From assembly GCA_026261815.1 (NCBI GenBank), contig JAMPIT010000848.1:3224001-3288000 (forward strand): DNA of 64,000 nucleotides. Reading direction: 5' to 3'. This stretch comes from Monarcha castaneiventris obscurior (lineage: Eukaryota; Chordata; Aves; Passeriformes; Monarchidae). Both the position numbers and the translations under genes were made by a program. How positions within the stretch are numbered: position 1 is the stretch's first letter; each line of letters begins with the position of its first letter. Shown here one piece after another: positions 22,931-34,075 of the stretch. The notes beneath the pieces were generated by a model. That model did no database searches. It worked only from the letters and a program-made list of their open reading frames with translations, and had not been told where the DNA came from.

Positions 22931-24474
22931 ACAGCAGGGGCAGGCAGGCGAGCTAATGGGGAGGGAGAGTCCTCAGGGGTTTGAGGGCTGCATCCCAGGG
23001 CACCACATTCTCCTGCTCAGGGAGGGGAAACACAAACACACTTCTATGCAGATCGTGGGCTGCCCACCCAGATGGGTTTTACACAAGGAGAGGGGCACAC
23101 GAAATTACAGAAGTGCTTGCATTGCTTGCACTAACAGTGGCCCCCCAGCAGTTTCCAGCCCCAGACTGGCTGTTTGCACACCCCCAGGGATGCAGGGACT
23201 GGGACCCCAGCTGACATCTTGCACACCCTGAGGCCTCCCTGTTCGTGATGGGGGCACAACATCCTCCCTGCAGACCCATGCAGGCTGTGTCCATCCTGAG
23301 GGGCAGCAGGGGAACACCTGAGCCAGCTTTGCCAGACTCCAGCCTGTGGGAAGGGGATCACTTCAAGGGTATGAAGCTCAGCTGGGACAAGCTGTCCCCA
23401 ACCAAGGAGCAAAACCTCCAAGCTGCAGGTCAATCACTGCATCGCCTTGACAAAGCTGCCCAGCAGAGCTGCTGCCTCACCACACACCCAGGGACACTCA
23501 AGCACAGTGACATTTAACCAGAGGCCAGGCTGAGCATAAAGCTACAGCACTGGGCAAGTGGTGATGCCTGGAAACAGGAATGCTGCACCAGTGTCCCAGC
23601 AAAGGGGCAGTAATGGAAGGGGGAGGGAATCTCCAGAGTGCCTTGCTGAGCCACCAAGGTGCCATATCACTCGTGAGGCCCTGGAAAGGTATTTGGAGGA
23701 GGAAGGCTCTTCTGTGACAGCACTGATCCCATCTTTGCCTCTCACCTGCCTCCTTACTGTTTATCATTCCTTTGATCCCAATTTCTCAAGTGTAAACCAG
23801 GTCACAGTTCCTGTCCAGCCCTGAGGAGCTCACCAGGACATGAATAAACACCTGTGCCAGTGATTCCTGCCAACAGAGCAGCCACACAGCAGCAGGCAGC
23901 CCCATCCCCTCCATCCTTCTCTCCCTTCCAGAGCTTTAGAGAGCATCTGTCCTCTTCCAGGTCACCCCAAACAGCGGGGCTCAGCCTGCACACGCTGGCT
24001 TGGTGTTCCCTGTCTGTATTTACCACTCCCCACAGGGCACAGCCAGTGCCTGTGCCCCTGCCCCAGGGGACCGTGCTGTGCCAGCTGGGGAGGGGGCAGT
24101 GTGAGGTCACAGTGGTCACAGCACCACACTGATACCTCCTGGGACACGCTCCTGTTCACCTCACCCCTAAATCCCGGGTTTTGGGACACAGACCCACAGT
24201 CCCTGGAGACTGAGGGAGAGCAGCAGACAGCAGATTACATCCTCCTCCCCACGGACAGCAGGCAGGCAGGCAGCCACAAGCAGTTTCCCATCCCCAGGCG
24301 TGCTCAGCCCACGCAGGTGAATGTACACAGCCCTGGGGCTGCTGCAGGGGACAGTTCCCACTGCTCAGGACATGCCACTCCTGCTCATTTGCTGAGCTGG
24401 CCCAAGGGAAGCATCTCTGCTTCCTAGAGAGGACACCAGAGTGAAGGCAAGGTGTCTGCCTGTGACTTGTTCCA
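22931..24474. other. GC-rich unique non-coding tract
   Basis: I see no gene. GC-rich composition opens frames in several phases on both strands throughout 22956-24427. A short (GGCA)n microsatellite lies at 24258-24274. Confidence 0.5.
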
Positions 24475-24735
24475 CTAAAAGACCTCTATGTTTAATTAAA
24501 TAAGAAGGACGGACCAGAAGAGCCAGTTTCTTAATAAGATTTGGTAATGTAATTATTTGCTACAATTAGGAACCAACTGAAAAGGTTCTTTGCTAACATT
24601 TTGGAGGAACCCAGCATTTTAAAGCTGACTTGTGTGATGTCAGGGACCAATGTTATCTTTGCTTCCGTGCAGCAGCAAGCACATTTTTCAGCACTATACT
24701 GTAATTATTACATAAAAATCACACACACGTGCTGT
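24475..24735. promoter_or_regulatory. Candidate regulatory block
   Basis: The AT-rich block starts with GTTTAATTAAATAAGAAGG and continues with GGTAATGTAATTATTTGC and CTGTAATTATTACATAAAAA. It sits between two GC-rich tracts, giving a sharp compositional boundary. It is enhancer-like in composition only. Confidence 0.24.
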
Positions 24736-26939
24736 GGAGCTACTGCAAAAATATATCAGCCTTCCTAGATGGGCAACCCCAGGCCACACTGCACAGGACT
24801 TGGGCCTCCCCTGTAAAACAAAATTCTCTTCTTACAGTGACACTGAAGTTCAGCCAGCACTGGCACATGCTCTGCCCGCTCCCCACACCCAGCTGTAACG
24901 GGGCAGTTTGCAATGCTGGAATAGCTCATCCTTCTGACCTCCTCCATGTCCAAACACACTAATTCCCAGGTTCAAAGAGTCCTGAAGCTTTTAAAGACTT
25001 TCATCTGAGTTGATATGAACTGATCTGGGACAGGCAGAGGCCTCCAGCTGCAGGAAATCAAGAGCAAAGCAGGTATTTGTGGGCAGGTAGGAGCCACAGC
25101 CTCCTGCACTGGGAAACAGGGGCTCTTCGTGTCTCAGTTCTCCACCAAGCTATCACAGACAGCGCTCCTTCCTCCTGCTCTGCAGCTTTGTGAGGCCTCG
25201 TGCTGGGGAGCTCCTGCTTCGCCTGTGGCCTCAACAAGTCAGAGGGCACTAACTAGAAAGGAGGTACCTGTGCAGAGGGACAGGAGGGACATGGGCAGGG
25301 ACCTGTCCTGAGAGGCCTCTGGGGGCACCCCTAAAAGAATAAAGGTAAGAGATGGATGAAGAGCATATGCACAGGAGGGAAGTTACACACATTGCACAGA
25401 GGGGAGAGGGAGAAAAAGAAGATTGAATCTTCCTGGAGACCAGTGAGATTCTATAAACATAATCAAAATGTAATAGAAACTTTTTGGAAATGCTGTTAGA
25501 AGGATAAAGCATCAATCTTCATGGAACTCCACTCAACAGGCTTTCTCCAGCTAATCAATCACGGTCAAGACATGGGCCGTCCCATCTGTCTGTGCAAGGG
25601 ACCAGGAGGAGATTGCTGAGTGCCTGGGCTGGAGCTACCAGCTCAGTACCAGGCAATTCATCACGCAGCAAGGGAAGGGGGGAGAAGGGAGAGAAGGAAA
25701 ATAATGTATAACACTAATAAAGTTTCTCCCCCCTCCTTCATTCCCAACCAATTTTTAGCAAAGGGGCCCAATCCAGAGGGGTTGTCAGTGGGGAGGTGGG
25801 AAGGGGGAGATGCACTGGGGAGGACTCTGGGTACGAGATGCACTCGAGTAAACAGAGACAAAGCCATCATCAGCACAGCAGCCCCTGGGCACCGCCCACG
25901 CTGCCACCCTGGCTGTTTCCAGCTGCACAGGAGTTACTCTGCACCCAGTAGGGCTGGTGTGCCCTGCCCCTGGAGCTGGGGAGGACAGCACAGGGACAGT
26001 AGGGCTGGGGACACGCAGAGAACCCAGGGCAGCCTCACCAGCTGGTGCTGGGAGAAGATGCCAAGCCTCTGTGTGCAGCCAGCAGATATTTTTCCCTAAA
26101 TGCTGCCATAGCATTGGTGAGGGGACCTGAAAGTGGAATAAAGAGGAGTTGAAGGACTTGCAGCCTGTCCCACCTGCAGCAGAGGGGTTTTCATGTCATA
26201 CCAACGTGGGCATGCACAGGGTGGGGACTGGCACTGCACACAGGGAGTCCTGTGCTTCACTCAGATCTCTGCTGGCTTTGAGCTGTTGTCCCAGTCCTCC
26301 CTGAGCATCCGTCCCTTCCTTCCCTGATGCTCACCCACCCTGTCCAGAGGACACTGGCAGCCAGGAGCATGTGCCTGGCACCAAGGGCCCCAATCCACAT
26401 GTGCATGAGCAGGTACCAGCTCCCCTGCTACACACACCCTGCAAGGATGCAACACAACATCACTCCCTGCCTATCCATCCTGCTCCTTTTAAACCTTGAG
26501 GGTTTCTCCCTTCCACTGGATTTTTTGAAGACAAAAAGCATATAGCAGCACAGTTTGCCAGAGCTGGTGATTTTAGGTACCACTAAAAGATCCATATACA
26601 ACCCAGGTTTGAAATACTCTGTGCTACTCTTCTCATCAGACCTCAAAGAACTTGACAAAGCTCCCCTCACATTTACAAACAAGTAGAAAACCACCACAGG
26701 CTTTGCCTTAAGGACTCCTTTGACCACACTGCAGACTCAAGCTCAGCTCTCTGCCATTTCCAGTCCTTGCCCTAACACAGTACTGAGTTCTGTAAAAAGG
26801 GCTTTTTCTTCCTCATTTTTATTGCACAGATATTCTTCCCATGAGAGGTTTGACCAACTTTTGTAGAAATTCTTGCATATTCAGCACCAGGTGAATGGGG
26901 AACCAGCAAAATATGCTCCCATCAACTTCTTAGACTAAA
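24736..26939. other. Unique non-coding tract
   Basis: I recognise no gene or dispersed repeat. A CpG-sparse, GC-moderate composition dominates. The 159-codon plus-strand frame at 25620-26099 is overlapped by two opposite-strand frames and has no recognisable domain. Confidence 0.5.
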
Positions 26940-27730
26940 AGTCCATTTGAAATAGAAAACCAATAGAAATTTATGCCCTAAACATTTTTTTTTCTTGCTC
27001 TAAATTTAATCAAGCAAATTGCCTGGGCTCTACAGGTGAAATTCAAAGAGTGACAATAAGTAAGTGAGAGATTTATTTTTTTCAGAATATTTATTCTTCC
27101 AGAGCTATGATGACCCCACACCTTCCAGTAAATACCTAAATTCTTCTTTTCTTTCATGGATAAAAATAGATGCCACATAAACATGGAGCAACACAGCATT
27201 TAACCTCCACTGTAAGTGTAAGTTTAGTAACAAATTAAGTAGAACCATTTAGTAAATAATGTTGATATCCCTGAAAGTGAAGTTGCCTCATGTTTAACTC
27301 CTACAGGCTGCTCTGTGACCAGTGACAGGAAGACTTAGCTTAACCATTATAATGGATTTCCTTCTGGTATTAGTCCCATCAGTTGACACTATTTACACAT
27401 ATTTATTTATTTAAGTGAACTTCTGTCAAAATTCACTTCTCCCCTTTTCAGTCCCCTACAACAAAAATGCCAGACCAAAATTTTCCTGGGGTTCACTACC
27501 ATGAAAAGACAGATCAAACCTCTGCACAGGCTACAGAGAAATTATAAACAGCTCAAAAACTTGAAGTTGCTTACCCATCTATCAGTTATTAGGAACTTAA
27601 AGCACTAACACACGATTTATAGCCACCTCACCTACTATTAGGTGTGCTTCTAAGCACAGATAACCACTTAATCCTCGTGTCCTAAGGTGCTTGTAACCAA
27701 AGGTAGTAATTTATTAACCCTGTACCGCCA
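26940..27730. promoter_or_regulatory. AT-rich tract with possible regulatory blocks
   Basis: This 800-bp AT-rich stretch has few open frames. It includes AACAAATTAAGTAG near 27230 and the perfect 12-bp palindrome CCATTATAATGG (27344-27355), which presents ATTA and TAAT cores back to back. TTTATTTATTTAAG follows near 27400. About sixteen 12-bp palindromes are expected by chance in 64 kb, so the regulatory label is tentative. Confidence 0.18.
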
Positions 27731-28429
27731 GGGTCTGAACCTAAGGCACAGCTCAGCAAAAACCAACCTAGGCAGGCCACCATCCATGAAGGAGGGCCAC
27801 TGTTTTTTACTGAATTCAGGTCTCATTCCCCCTCAGCTCTCAGAATGAAATTTTAGAAGAGCTGTCACCATCAGGTCCTGCAGAAACGCAAGGCAGGGGT
27901 CACTGCTTGAGCCAGACCTCTCAGAGGGCACACAAGCCTGGAGACTTCCTTCCCTGGCTCTAAAAGCCAGGCACAAGCCTCTGGGAAAGCAAACAGCCAA
28001 TATAGCCACAGCTGTGCTCACATGTCCTCCCCCTTTTCCTCCTTCCAGACAACAAGAGAAGGCACCTCATGCCAGACAAACCAGAGGGGACAGCCCTCAC
28101 ACCCCTTCAGAGCACAGCATCCCCCAAACACCACACCTCTCCTGAAGACCAGTCCTTACTCCAGCTGCTCCCCAAGGCAAACCAGCGCCCCCTGCCCCAC
28201 TGACTCCTTTTTATACCATCCCTGGCCTTTGTTCACCTGGAACAAACCTGCTGCCATCCCAGAGAACTGGGAGCAGCTGCTGTGGGGCGTGGGGGTGTCT
28301 GCAGGAGCTCTCCCCACCCCAGCTGAGCACAGTTCCAGCCTCTGGCCAATTTAGGTGGCAGCACTGGGGACAGGTTTCCTGCACAAAAAACTCTTCTTTA
28401 GTTGATTTGCCCTTGTTCTCAAGCCATAA
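27731..28429. other. Unique non-coding tract
   Basis: I see no gene or repeat. It is a C-rich plus strand from about 28020 to 28330 with one 110-codon frame of low-complexity proline/serine-rich content, which is unconvincing. Confidence 0.5.
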
Positions 28430-28690
28430 CCTCCCTCCCTAATTACCATGAATGTAAATGACCTCTGGTGTAAGGTTTATTATAACGATAATTGAGCTGT
28501 GGATTTTTAATAACAACCTCCTGGATTTTCTACTTGATTTCCTGATTTGCTTTATATTTCCAGGAGTGCATATAAGGGTCTGAGACTTCACCAGGGTGTT
28601 TATATCAAGTCTGACCATGACCTTCACTGGTTCTTCAGGACAGAGTGTTTTAAATTGTTAGATGCCTCCAAGCCTTTGGGTTTTCAAGGG
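28430..28690. promoter_or_regulatory. Candidate regulatory block
   Basis: AT-rich sequence with CTAATTACCATGAATG, GGTTTATTATAACGATAATT and TTTTTAATAACAACC. TTTATATTTCCAG near 28550 resembles a splice acceptor, but no open exon or donor follows convincingly. Confidence 0.22.
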
Positions 28691-29119
28691 GTTCTAGGGG
28701 TTTTGGCTGTGTGACACGGCTTCCATGTACTCGCTATGGGATGGGGATAGCTGAATGCCATTGTCAAGCACAGGCATTTTACTTTTCATCTCGACGTGGG
28801 CAGCTAAAGCACAGATTCCATCCTGGTGCAAGGAGGGGATGCATCCAAAGAGCGACATGGCATAACAGGGAAGGAGCTTGGTATTGAGAGTCAGGCATTT
28901 ATTGCCTCAGAGAAAGCTGGGAGAACAAAATACATTGTGTGAACTGCTGGAAGAACTTGAGTACTCAAAGCAAGGGAGAGAGAGTGGATCTTCAGGTAGA
29001 GGACTTGGCTCCAGAAGGAAACTTTCAAGGCAAGAGAGGGAGATCCACTGTTCCCAGTCCAAGCCATACCCATGCAGAGACATGAAGCTGAAGACTTGTC
29101 CTGTTTTTCCAAGGACATA
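28691..29119. other. Unique non-coding tract
   Basis: I recognise nothing specific here. The two opposite-strand frames and one plus-strand frame around 28878-29131 overlap almost completely, which is the pattern of chance openness. Confidence 0.5.
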
Positions 29120-29640
29120 AACAGCAAACAAAATCCCGTCTTGTTTGAAGATTATTCAGTTTCAACGGGAAGATGTGTTTTTACATTATTGCTAATAAAG
29201 CACACCAATAATTAATAAATGTTAACCAGTCCCCAGGGCTTTCCTTTTTTCACATGTTTATTTTTGTGTTATAAATGACATCCATTTTCCACAACTCACT
29301 AAGCTGGTGGATGAGGAAAAGGATCCAAAAGAAGAGCCATAATCCTCAAGGGGAAGAGCAAGCTGTTGTTCCAATCAAGATGTATCCTGACAAGTCAAGT
29401 TGTTGAAACCCATTAATTAGCACTTTTGGAAACAGTTGCAAAGTTAATTATTCTTCTCTGAGATGAAAGAAAGCTAATTTCTGGCATTTGCTTTGACAGT
29501 GACATGCGCTAACATTTTTAGAGCTGACATCCCTCAAGATAAATGATGCTCTGAAGTGTGCGTGCAAACATTTTGACTGGGAGCTACTGTGGCGAGCTGA
29601 CGGCACTGGCACCTCTCACTGCAAATATTTTGCATCTGTT
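29120..29640. promoter_or_regulatory. Candidate enhancer-like block
   Basis: Two AT-rich sub-blocks are visible. The first (about 29120-29280) has GAAGATTATTCAG, CATTATTGCTAATAAAGC and CCAATAATTAATAAATG. The second (about 29390-29600) has CCCATTAATTAGCAC and GTTAATTATTCTTC, and then a balanced-composition stretch through GTGTGCGTGCAAACATTTTG. The second sub-block has mixed composition and no simple repeats, which is the look of a conserved element. Confidence 0.28.
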
Positions 29641-31039
29641 GGGATTGTGATCAAAGTTTGGAGGCTGAGAGGAGGGTGGGGAAACTTTTTCAACTTCAGG
29701 GAGGGTGTGGATGACTGGCTTTGGATGGGAGGCAATAACATTGCGCAGGCAACACAATCTATTTTATCTAGGTAACTCCAAAAGGGAATGTAAAGCTTTC
29801 TAGCTAACTGTGCTGACAAAAACAAATCCATTTTTATACTCTTGGAATTGTCCTGCTGAAGGATCATCTTCTGTTCATGGGTTGCTAGCAGCAGTTGAAA
29901 CAGATGATCTCCAAAATGAAGTTCTCTCTTGGTATGATCAGGTGTCATTATCAGCTCATGTGAATTTGAAAAGGCAACATTTGGGTTGTGGAAACTCAGT
30001 AAAACTCTTCTGCCAAACCCCAATGTTCTCACTGGGAGGAACATCAGTGTGGTTTGGGATTTAGTCCTAAAAGCCCTTTTGCAATTTTGGAAGCTGCCTT
30101 GATCACGTCCTGCATGTACAAGGGCAGTGAGGGGAAGGGTTTATCTGTAACTGTAAGATATTTAAGCCTCCTCTTAAGAATGCATTTCAATCCAGGATAG
30201 CACCACTCCAATAAAATTCAAGTATATGCCTGAACCCTTGCCTTCCTCTTGCAATTTTTAGGTTGTTACAGATCCTCCTTTTTTCACTTCAGGCCTTTGC
30301 ATCACTGTCATGACTCCATGATGGAGCCAGATTGAATTCTAGGACCCTGGTTTATCAGTTTCAGTCCCCATCTCTGCAAATCTGAAGGGTCAGTGTGAGA
30401 TGAGTGAGGACAATGCCTAAAATGCAGGGACTGTTTTACACAGAAGCTGCACTGCCAGGAGAACACACTAAACCAGAGCAGCTCTTTGGAGAATCCCAAG
30501 CTGACAAGCAGGACAGCTGAATATCTGATCTGAGGTCAAAATCTTGCTGGTGGGTTCCAAAAGACCCTGCTCCTCTGAGCCATGCCAGGTTTGGGGGCAC
30601 CCCGGGCTCGGCTGGCAGGGGAGGATGATCTCTGCTCCATCCCCTCCACTGTGCTCAGCTCAGAGCACTTCAGATCAATCTTCCTCTAACAGACAACCCT
30701 TGATAAATTATCAGCCCAGTGTATCATCTGGGGGCCAAGCCACCACTCTAGCAACCTGTTGCTCCTTCGATAAGATTCTTCAGAAGTAATAAGTGCAAGC
30801 AGGTACATGAAGAGAGGAAATTGGTGGCAGAAAAAGTATTTCATTTGCTTTTCAATCAGCATGTGGGGGAAAAAATTGAGCTCGGAAGGTGATCTAAAGG
30901 ACTCCTTGGTTGTTATGCAATTCACACACAGCAGGGCAATCAAGAATGTGGAAACACCGGGTTCAGAGGGCTTGATCCAACGTGGGAGGCAAACACTACC
31001 TTTTCCTTCAGGGAGCCAAAAAAATGACATGTGCTAGCA
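29641..31039. other. Unique non-coding tract
   Basis: I see no gene or dispersed repeat. The 142-codon minus-strand frame at 29616-30044 matches nothing I know and overlaps the preceding candidate block. Confidence 0.48.
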
Positions 31040-31340
31040 TGCGAGTCCTTGCAGACGGGCCCTCCATGCTGGAGCCGCTCAGTAAGGACGAGATGGGAGA
31101 AAACGGAAAATAAATAAATTAAATAAAAAGATTGCTTGGGAGCAGCTCTCTGCGTTGTGAGGAGCAGGGAGGTGGCAGTCCTGAGCTGAGGCTCGTCCTC
31201 CGGCACATCCACGCGCTGCTCTTTGCATATTCCTCCGTCGTACAGAACGCTTATTGCTGCACAAATTGCAGGGATTGTTTTCTCTTAACTGCTAGTGGGT
31301 TTAGAGACTCTAACTGGGGGTAGTGCTTGGTAATTTAGTG
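31040..31340. promoter_or_regulatory. Candidate regulatory block with POU-like site
   Basis: This block combines an A/T-rich left part (AATAAATAAATTAAATAAAA) with a balanced, CpG-bearing right part containing GCTCTTTGCATATTCC (octamer-like TTTGCATA at 31222-31229), CCGTCGTACAGAACG and TTATTGCTGCACAAATTGCA. The combination of retained CpGs and absence of repeats is unusual for neutral avian DNA and would fit a constrained element. Confidence 0.28.
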
Positions 31341-31589
31341 CCTGAGGGGAAGGAACCTGTATGGGACATGAACTTTTTTCTGCGGGCACACAGAGTTATG
31401 GCAGGAATAGAGGCAAAAGGGGAAATCACTTACCAGCTCCCCACTTTCCTGTGCTGTGCAAGGTTTAAGAGTTTTGGAGCATTTTTTGTCAATGTAAGCA
31501 AGAAGAGATTTTTTCATTTATCACTAAATCAACCATATTCCACCTCCTTTTGCAACATTTGTGACAATACCAGGGTTCACTAAACAGCT

Positions 31590-31880
31590 GTAGGAGAAAA
31601 GATTTCACTCCTTAAAAAAATCAGAAAAATCAAAGATTAAAATAATTTTCTAATTATGGCTGGTGCTGTGCTGAATTATGCCCTGAAATTATAACTTTTA
31701 AACCCCCTGTCTGATAATTTGCCCCATTTATTTAAGTATGATTTCAATCAGGATATTTATCAGCCTTGCATTAGGGCATTAGCGGTTGATTTATTTAGCA
31801 ATGCATGTATTTATTTACATTTCAGCTTCCAAGTGAATCATTCTTCTGACTTTGCTGTCAAAGGTTAAACAGTTTGATCC
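31590..31880. promoter_or_regulatory. Candidate enhancer-like block
   Basis: AT-rich block dense in homeodomain-type words: ATTTTCTAATTATGGC, GAAATTATAAC, CTGATAATTTGCC and GGCATTAGCGG, followed by GCAATGCATGTATTTATTTA. The stretch is repeat-free with few open frames. It is one of the most element-like blocks by eye, but conservation has not been tested. Confidence 0.3.
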
Positions 31881-32225
31881 ATCCTGGGGCAGACACAGAA
31901 CATGAAATAAACAAGTACAGGGAAAGTGCAGGCCATGAAAGGCAGGATTAACTCTGTGTTTACACCCCTAGCAGGCAACACTCATTCTGTGTTGCAAAAC
32001 CAGTCTGTACAGTAATGCAATTTTTGTACCCCCAGATAAGCAAATTACGTATTGTAATTCTTGTGGCAGAGTGAGAAAAGAAAGTACGTGTGAAATTCGG
32101 GTGGAAAACCAAAGGTAAGAGAAGGAAACAGTGGTGGGAAGCCCTTGGGAATGCGAAGTTGGGTCCAGAATATGGAAAGAAAATAAACCCACTTTCAGAT
32201 ATAGTGCGATTATTTATTTTCTCAG
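31881..32225. other. Unique non-coding tract
   Basis: I recognise nothing specific until the sequence turns pyrimidine-rich at about 32208-32225, where TTATTTATTTTCTCAG forms a good match to a splice acceptor immediately before the CpG-dense segment. Confidence 0.45.
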
Positions 32226-32462
32226 GCCTCTGAAGTCCGTGTCCCAGTGTGTGGAGAGCATTCTTGGGATTTCTCCGCACGTTTTGGGCCGTGAGGAGCC
32301 GTGTTGGCCCGGCAGCAGCGAGTGCTGACAGGCAGCACGTGTTCGGCCGCCTCCGCCCGCGCCACGACGCAGCAGCACGGGAAACCTCCGGCACGGACAT
32401 GCCTCCTGCCCACAGGAGCACATTCCAACTGGCTGTTCAGCTCCCTGCTGTCCTCTCCCCAG
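32226..32462 (+). other. CpG-dense segment bounded by splice-site matches (possible non-coding exon)
   Basis: The segment lies between an acceptor match (TTATTTATTTTCTCAG ending at 32225) and a strong donor match (CAG then GTGAGA, donor GT at 32463). About 17 CpGs fall within roughly 150 bases (32270-32400), far above the surrounding density. The frame that stays open across it begins only after an in-frame stop near the acceptor and encodes nothing recognisable, so if transcribed it would more likely be a non-coding or untranslated exon. It could equally be a small CpG island, or unmethylated DNA influenced by the LTR 270 bp downstream. Splice-site matches of this strength also occur by chance. 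Confidence 0.25.
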
Positions 32463-32734
32463 GTGAGATGCAACAGGGATTCTGTTTAAAAGATGTCAGA
32501 GCCCATTTAAGATTCCCGGTTAAAGCGGGGCAGCTGGAGGGGGTTGAACACCTGAGCCCGTGGGGAAGGAGCTCCACGGTGCCATCAGCCCTCCCCTGCT
32601 CACTAAGGGATCTTCCTTTCTCTTCAAGTGACAGAGCAGGGAGAGGGCAGCAAACATCCAAGGATCACATGGACATTGAAGGACCATGTTCCCATCGTTT
32701 TCTCCTCTATTTGGCGCTGTCCTGGGGACCCTGA

Positions 32735-33130
32735 TGTGTCTGCGTGTTTATGGTGGGGGATATCGGAGTATGGATACTGAAAAAGCCTCAGCAGAGAATT
32801 TCTTCAGCTCTTTGCAGTAGTTTGTGAGAGTTCAGTCTTTCCCATGCAGATTACTTTAAACAAGATTACAGTATTGTAAACTTCTTGCACCTGCGGGTTG
32901 TTTGGCAGAATCGTTATGGTTCTAGCTAGAAAACATTCAGAGATGGGTGTCTTAGAACTTGACCAACCCCCTTAGGGGATGGATGGTAAAACCAATCACC
33001 TTATGCCACTTAATACGCCTTGCAAACTAACATATAAAAGTTTTCTGAGAATTCATTAAACTGCTGCTGCGTCCACTTGACCCTGGGCCTGGTCTTTGTG
33101 TTGTTTCTCTACTCGGCCGCGGTGAGAACA
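32735..33130 (+). mobile_element. Probable solo LTR of an endogenous retrovirus
   Basis: The roughly 396-bp interval starts TGTGTCTGCG and ends GGTGAGAACA, giving the TG...CA termini of a retroviral long terminal repeat. Inside, a TATA box (CATATAAAAG, 33031-33040) is followed closely by ATTAAA (33055-33060), a polyadenylation-signal variant, and then a GT-rich stretch (GGGCCTGGTCTTTGTGTTG). This is the expected U3-R-U5 order for a compact avian ERV LTR in plus orientation. No gag, pol or env-like sequence and no second LTR flank it, so it reads as a solo LTR left by recombination. I found no clear target-site duplication, so the exact ends are uncertain. It could supply a promoter or poly(A) site. 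Confidence 0.6.
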
Positions 33131-33216
33131 GCAACATCAGAGGGCAAAGGCGTGAGTCAAAGTGCTCAGGGTCAACGCTGCTGAACATCTTGAAGCCAGC
33201 CCTGATGAACTTGATG

Positions 33217-33255
33217 ATCTTAGAGTTCTTTTCCAACCTTAGTGATTCTGTGACA
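33217..33255 (+). repeat. CR1 LINE 3'-end remnant, sense
   Basis: The sequence GATGATCTTAGAGTTCTTTT followed by CCAACCTTAGTGATTCTGTG is the terminal segment of a CR1 of the same ending type as the copy at 963-1170. Only about 40 bases are clear. The preceding sequence back to the LTR may include a degraded continuation. The LTR lies 86 bp upstream, so insertion of the retrovirus near or into an older CR1 is possible. Confidence 0.75.
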
Positions 33256-33962
33256 GCCCTGCTGTCCCCAAATCTTAGCTTGATGACAACCTGGCTCCTA
33301 CAGATCTTGGCTGCAAACTAGTTTGGGAAACTGGATGGGTGCTGTCCATAAGAGAAGTGGGAATCAAACTGGAGCTGTGCAGGCTGGAGAATAAGACTCC
33401 TGAGCACTGCTATATCATGATGATAATGGTTCCCTTTGGGAATACATCGAGGTCTATTTATCAATGTTTGCTGAGCACTTTGGGATCCTTGAACAAGGTG
33501 CTCTGAGGCTTGTGATAAATGGCCTTCCTCACATTGGGATGTGGTCTCAAACACGTTCCTGTTCTGAAGTTCTAGAAATAAACTTCAATATTTTGTTAAT
33601 TTGGAATAGAGTTTTTACTATATATATATGCATATATTTCTCAATATAGTTGCAGTAATTAACTATTAGCTACTGTGTATATCTTTTTTCTCTCTAATTT
33701 ATTTCTAATTAACATAGATAAAGGATTGTATTCCTTATTAGTGCAGATGGTTACTTATTTCTACTTGTATAATTATAGTCATGTCCTGGCTTTGATCTGG
33801 ATCCTGCTCTGTTGGATAAATGTGAAGAGGTAAAGCACAGAGAAATGCAAGTCCCTCTCACTGATCTCCTGTGCACAGAACTCAGTGCTTTGGAGTGACA
33901 GTTTCTCTTTTAAAATCACCTTCTTGGGGTGTGTGTGACTGAGCAGAACCTGTCCTTATTGC
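33256..33962. other. AT-rich non-coding tract with short TA repeat
   Basis: I see no gene. A (TA)n-like microsatellite lies at 33618-33638. The flanking 33640-33790 is AT-rich with TTTATTTCTAATTAAC and similar words. Confidence 0.5.
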
Positions 33963-34075
33963 AGAATCACAGAATGCTTTGGGCTGGAAGGGACCTTAAA
34001 GCTCGTCTGGTTCCAATTCCTTGCCATGGACAGGGACACCTTCCACTAGCCCAGACATGGTGAATGCAGCCCATC
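33963..34075 (-). repeat. CR1 LINE 3' fragment, antisense
   Basis: It begins AGAATCACAGAATGCTTTGG and continues GGCTGGAAGGGACCTTAAAG and GGACAGGGACACCTTCCACT, which is the reverse complement of a CR1 3' end of the CCCTTCCAACCC type. Similarity fades after about 34075, so the copy is short and 5'-truncated. Confidence 0.92.

Noticed and set aside
32249..32734. 161-codon plus-strand frame across the CpG-dense segment
   Set aside because: It begins at GTG with an in-frame stop shortly upstream, is opposed by minus-strand frames, has no recognised domain and ends at the LTR edge.
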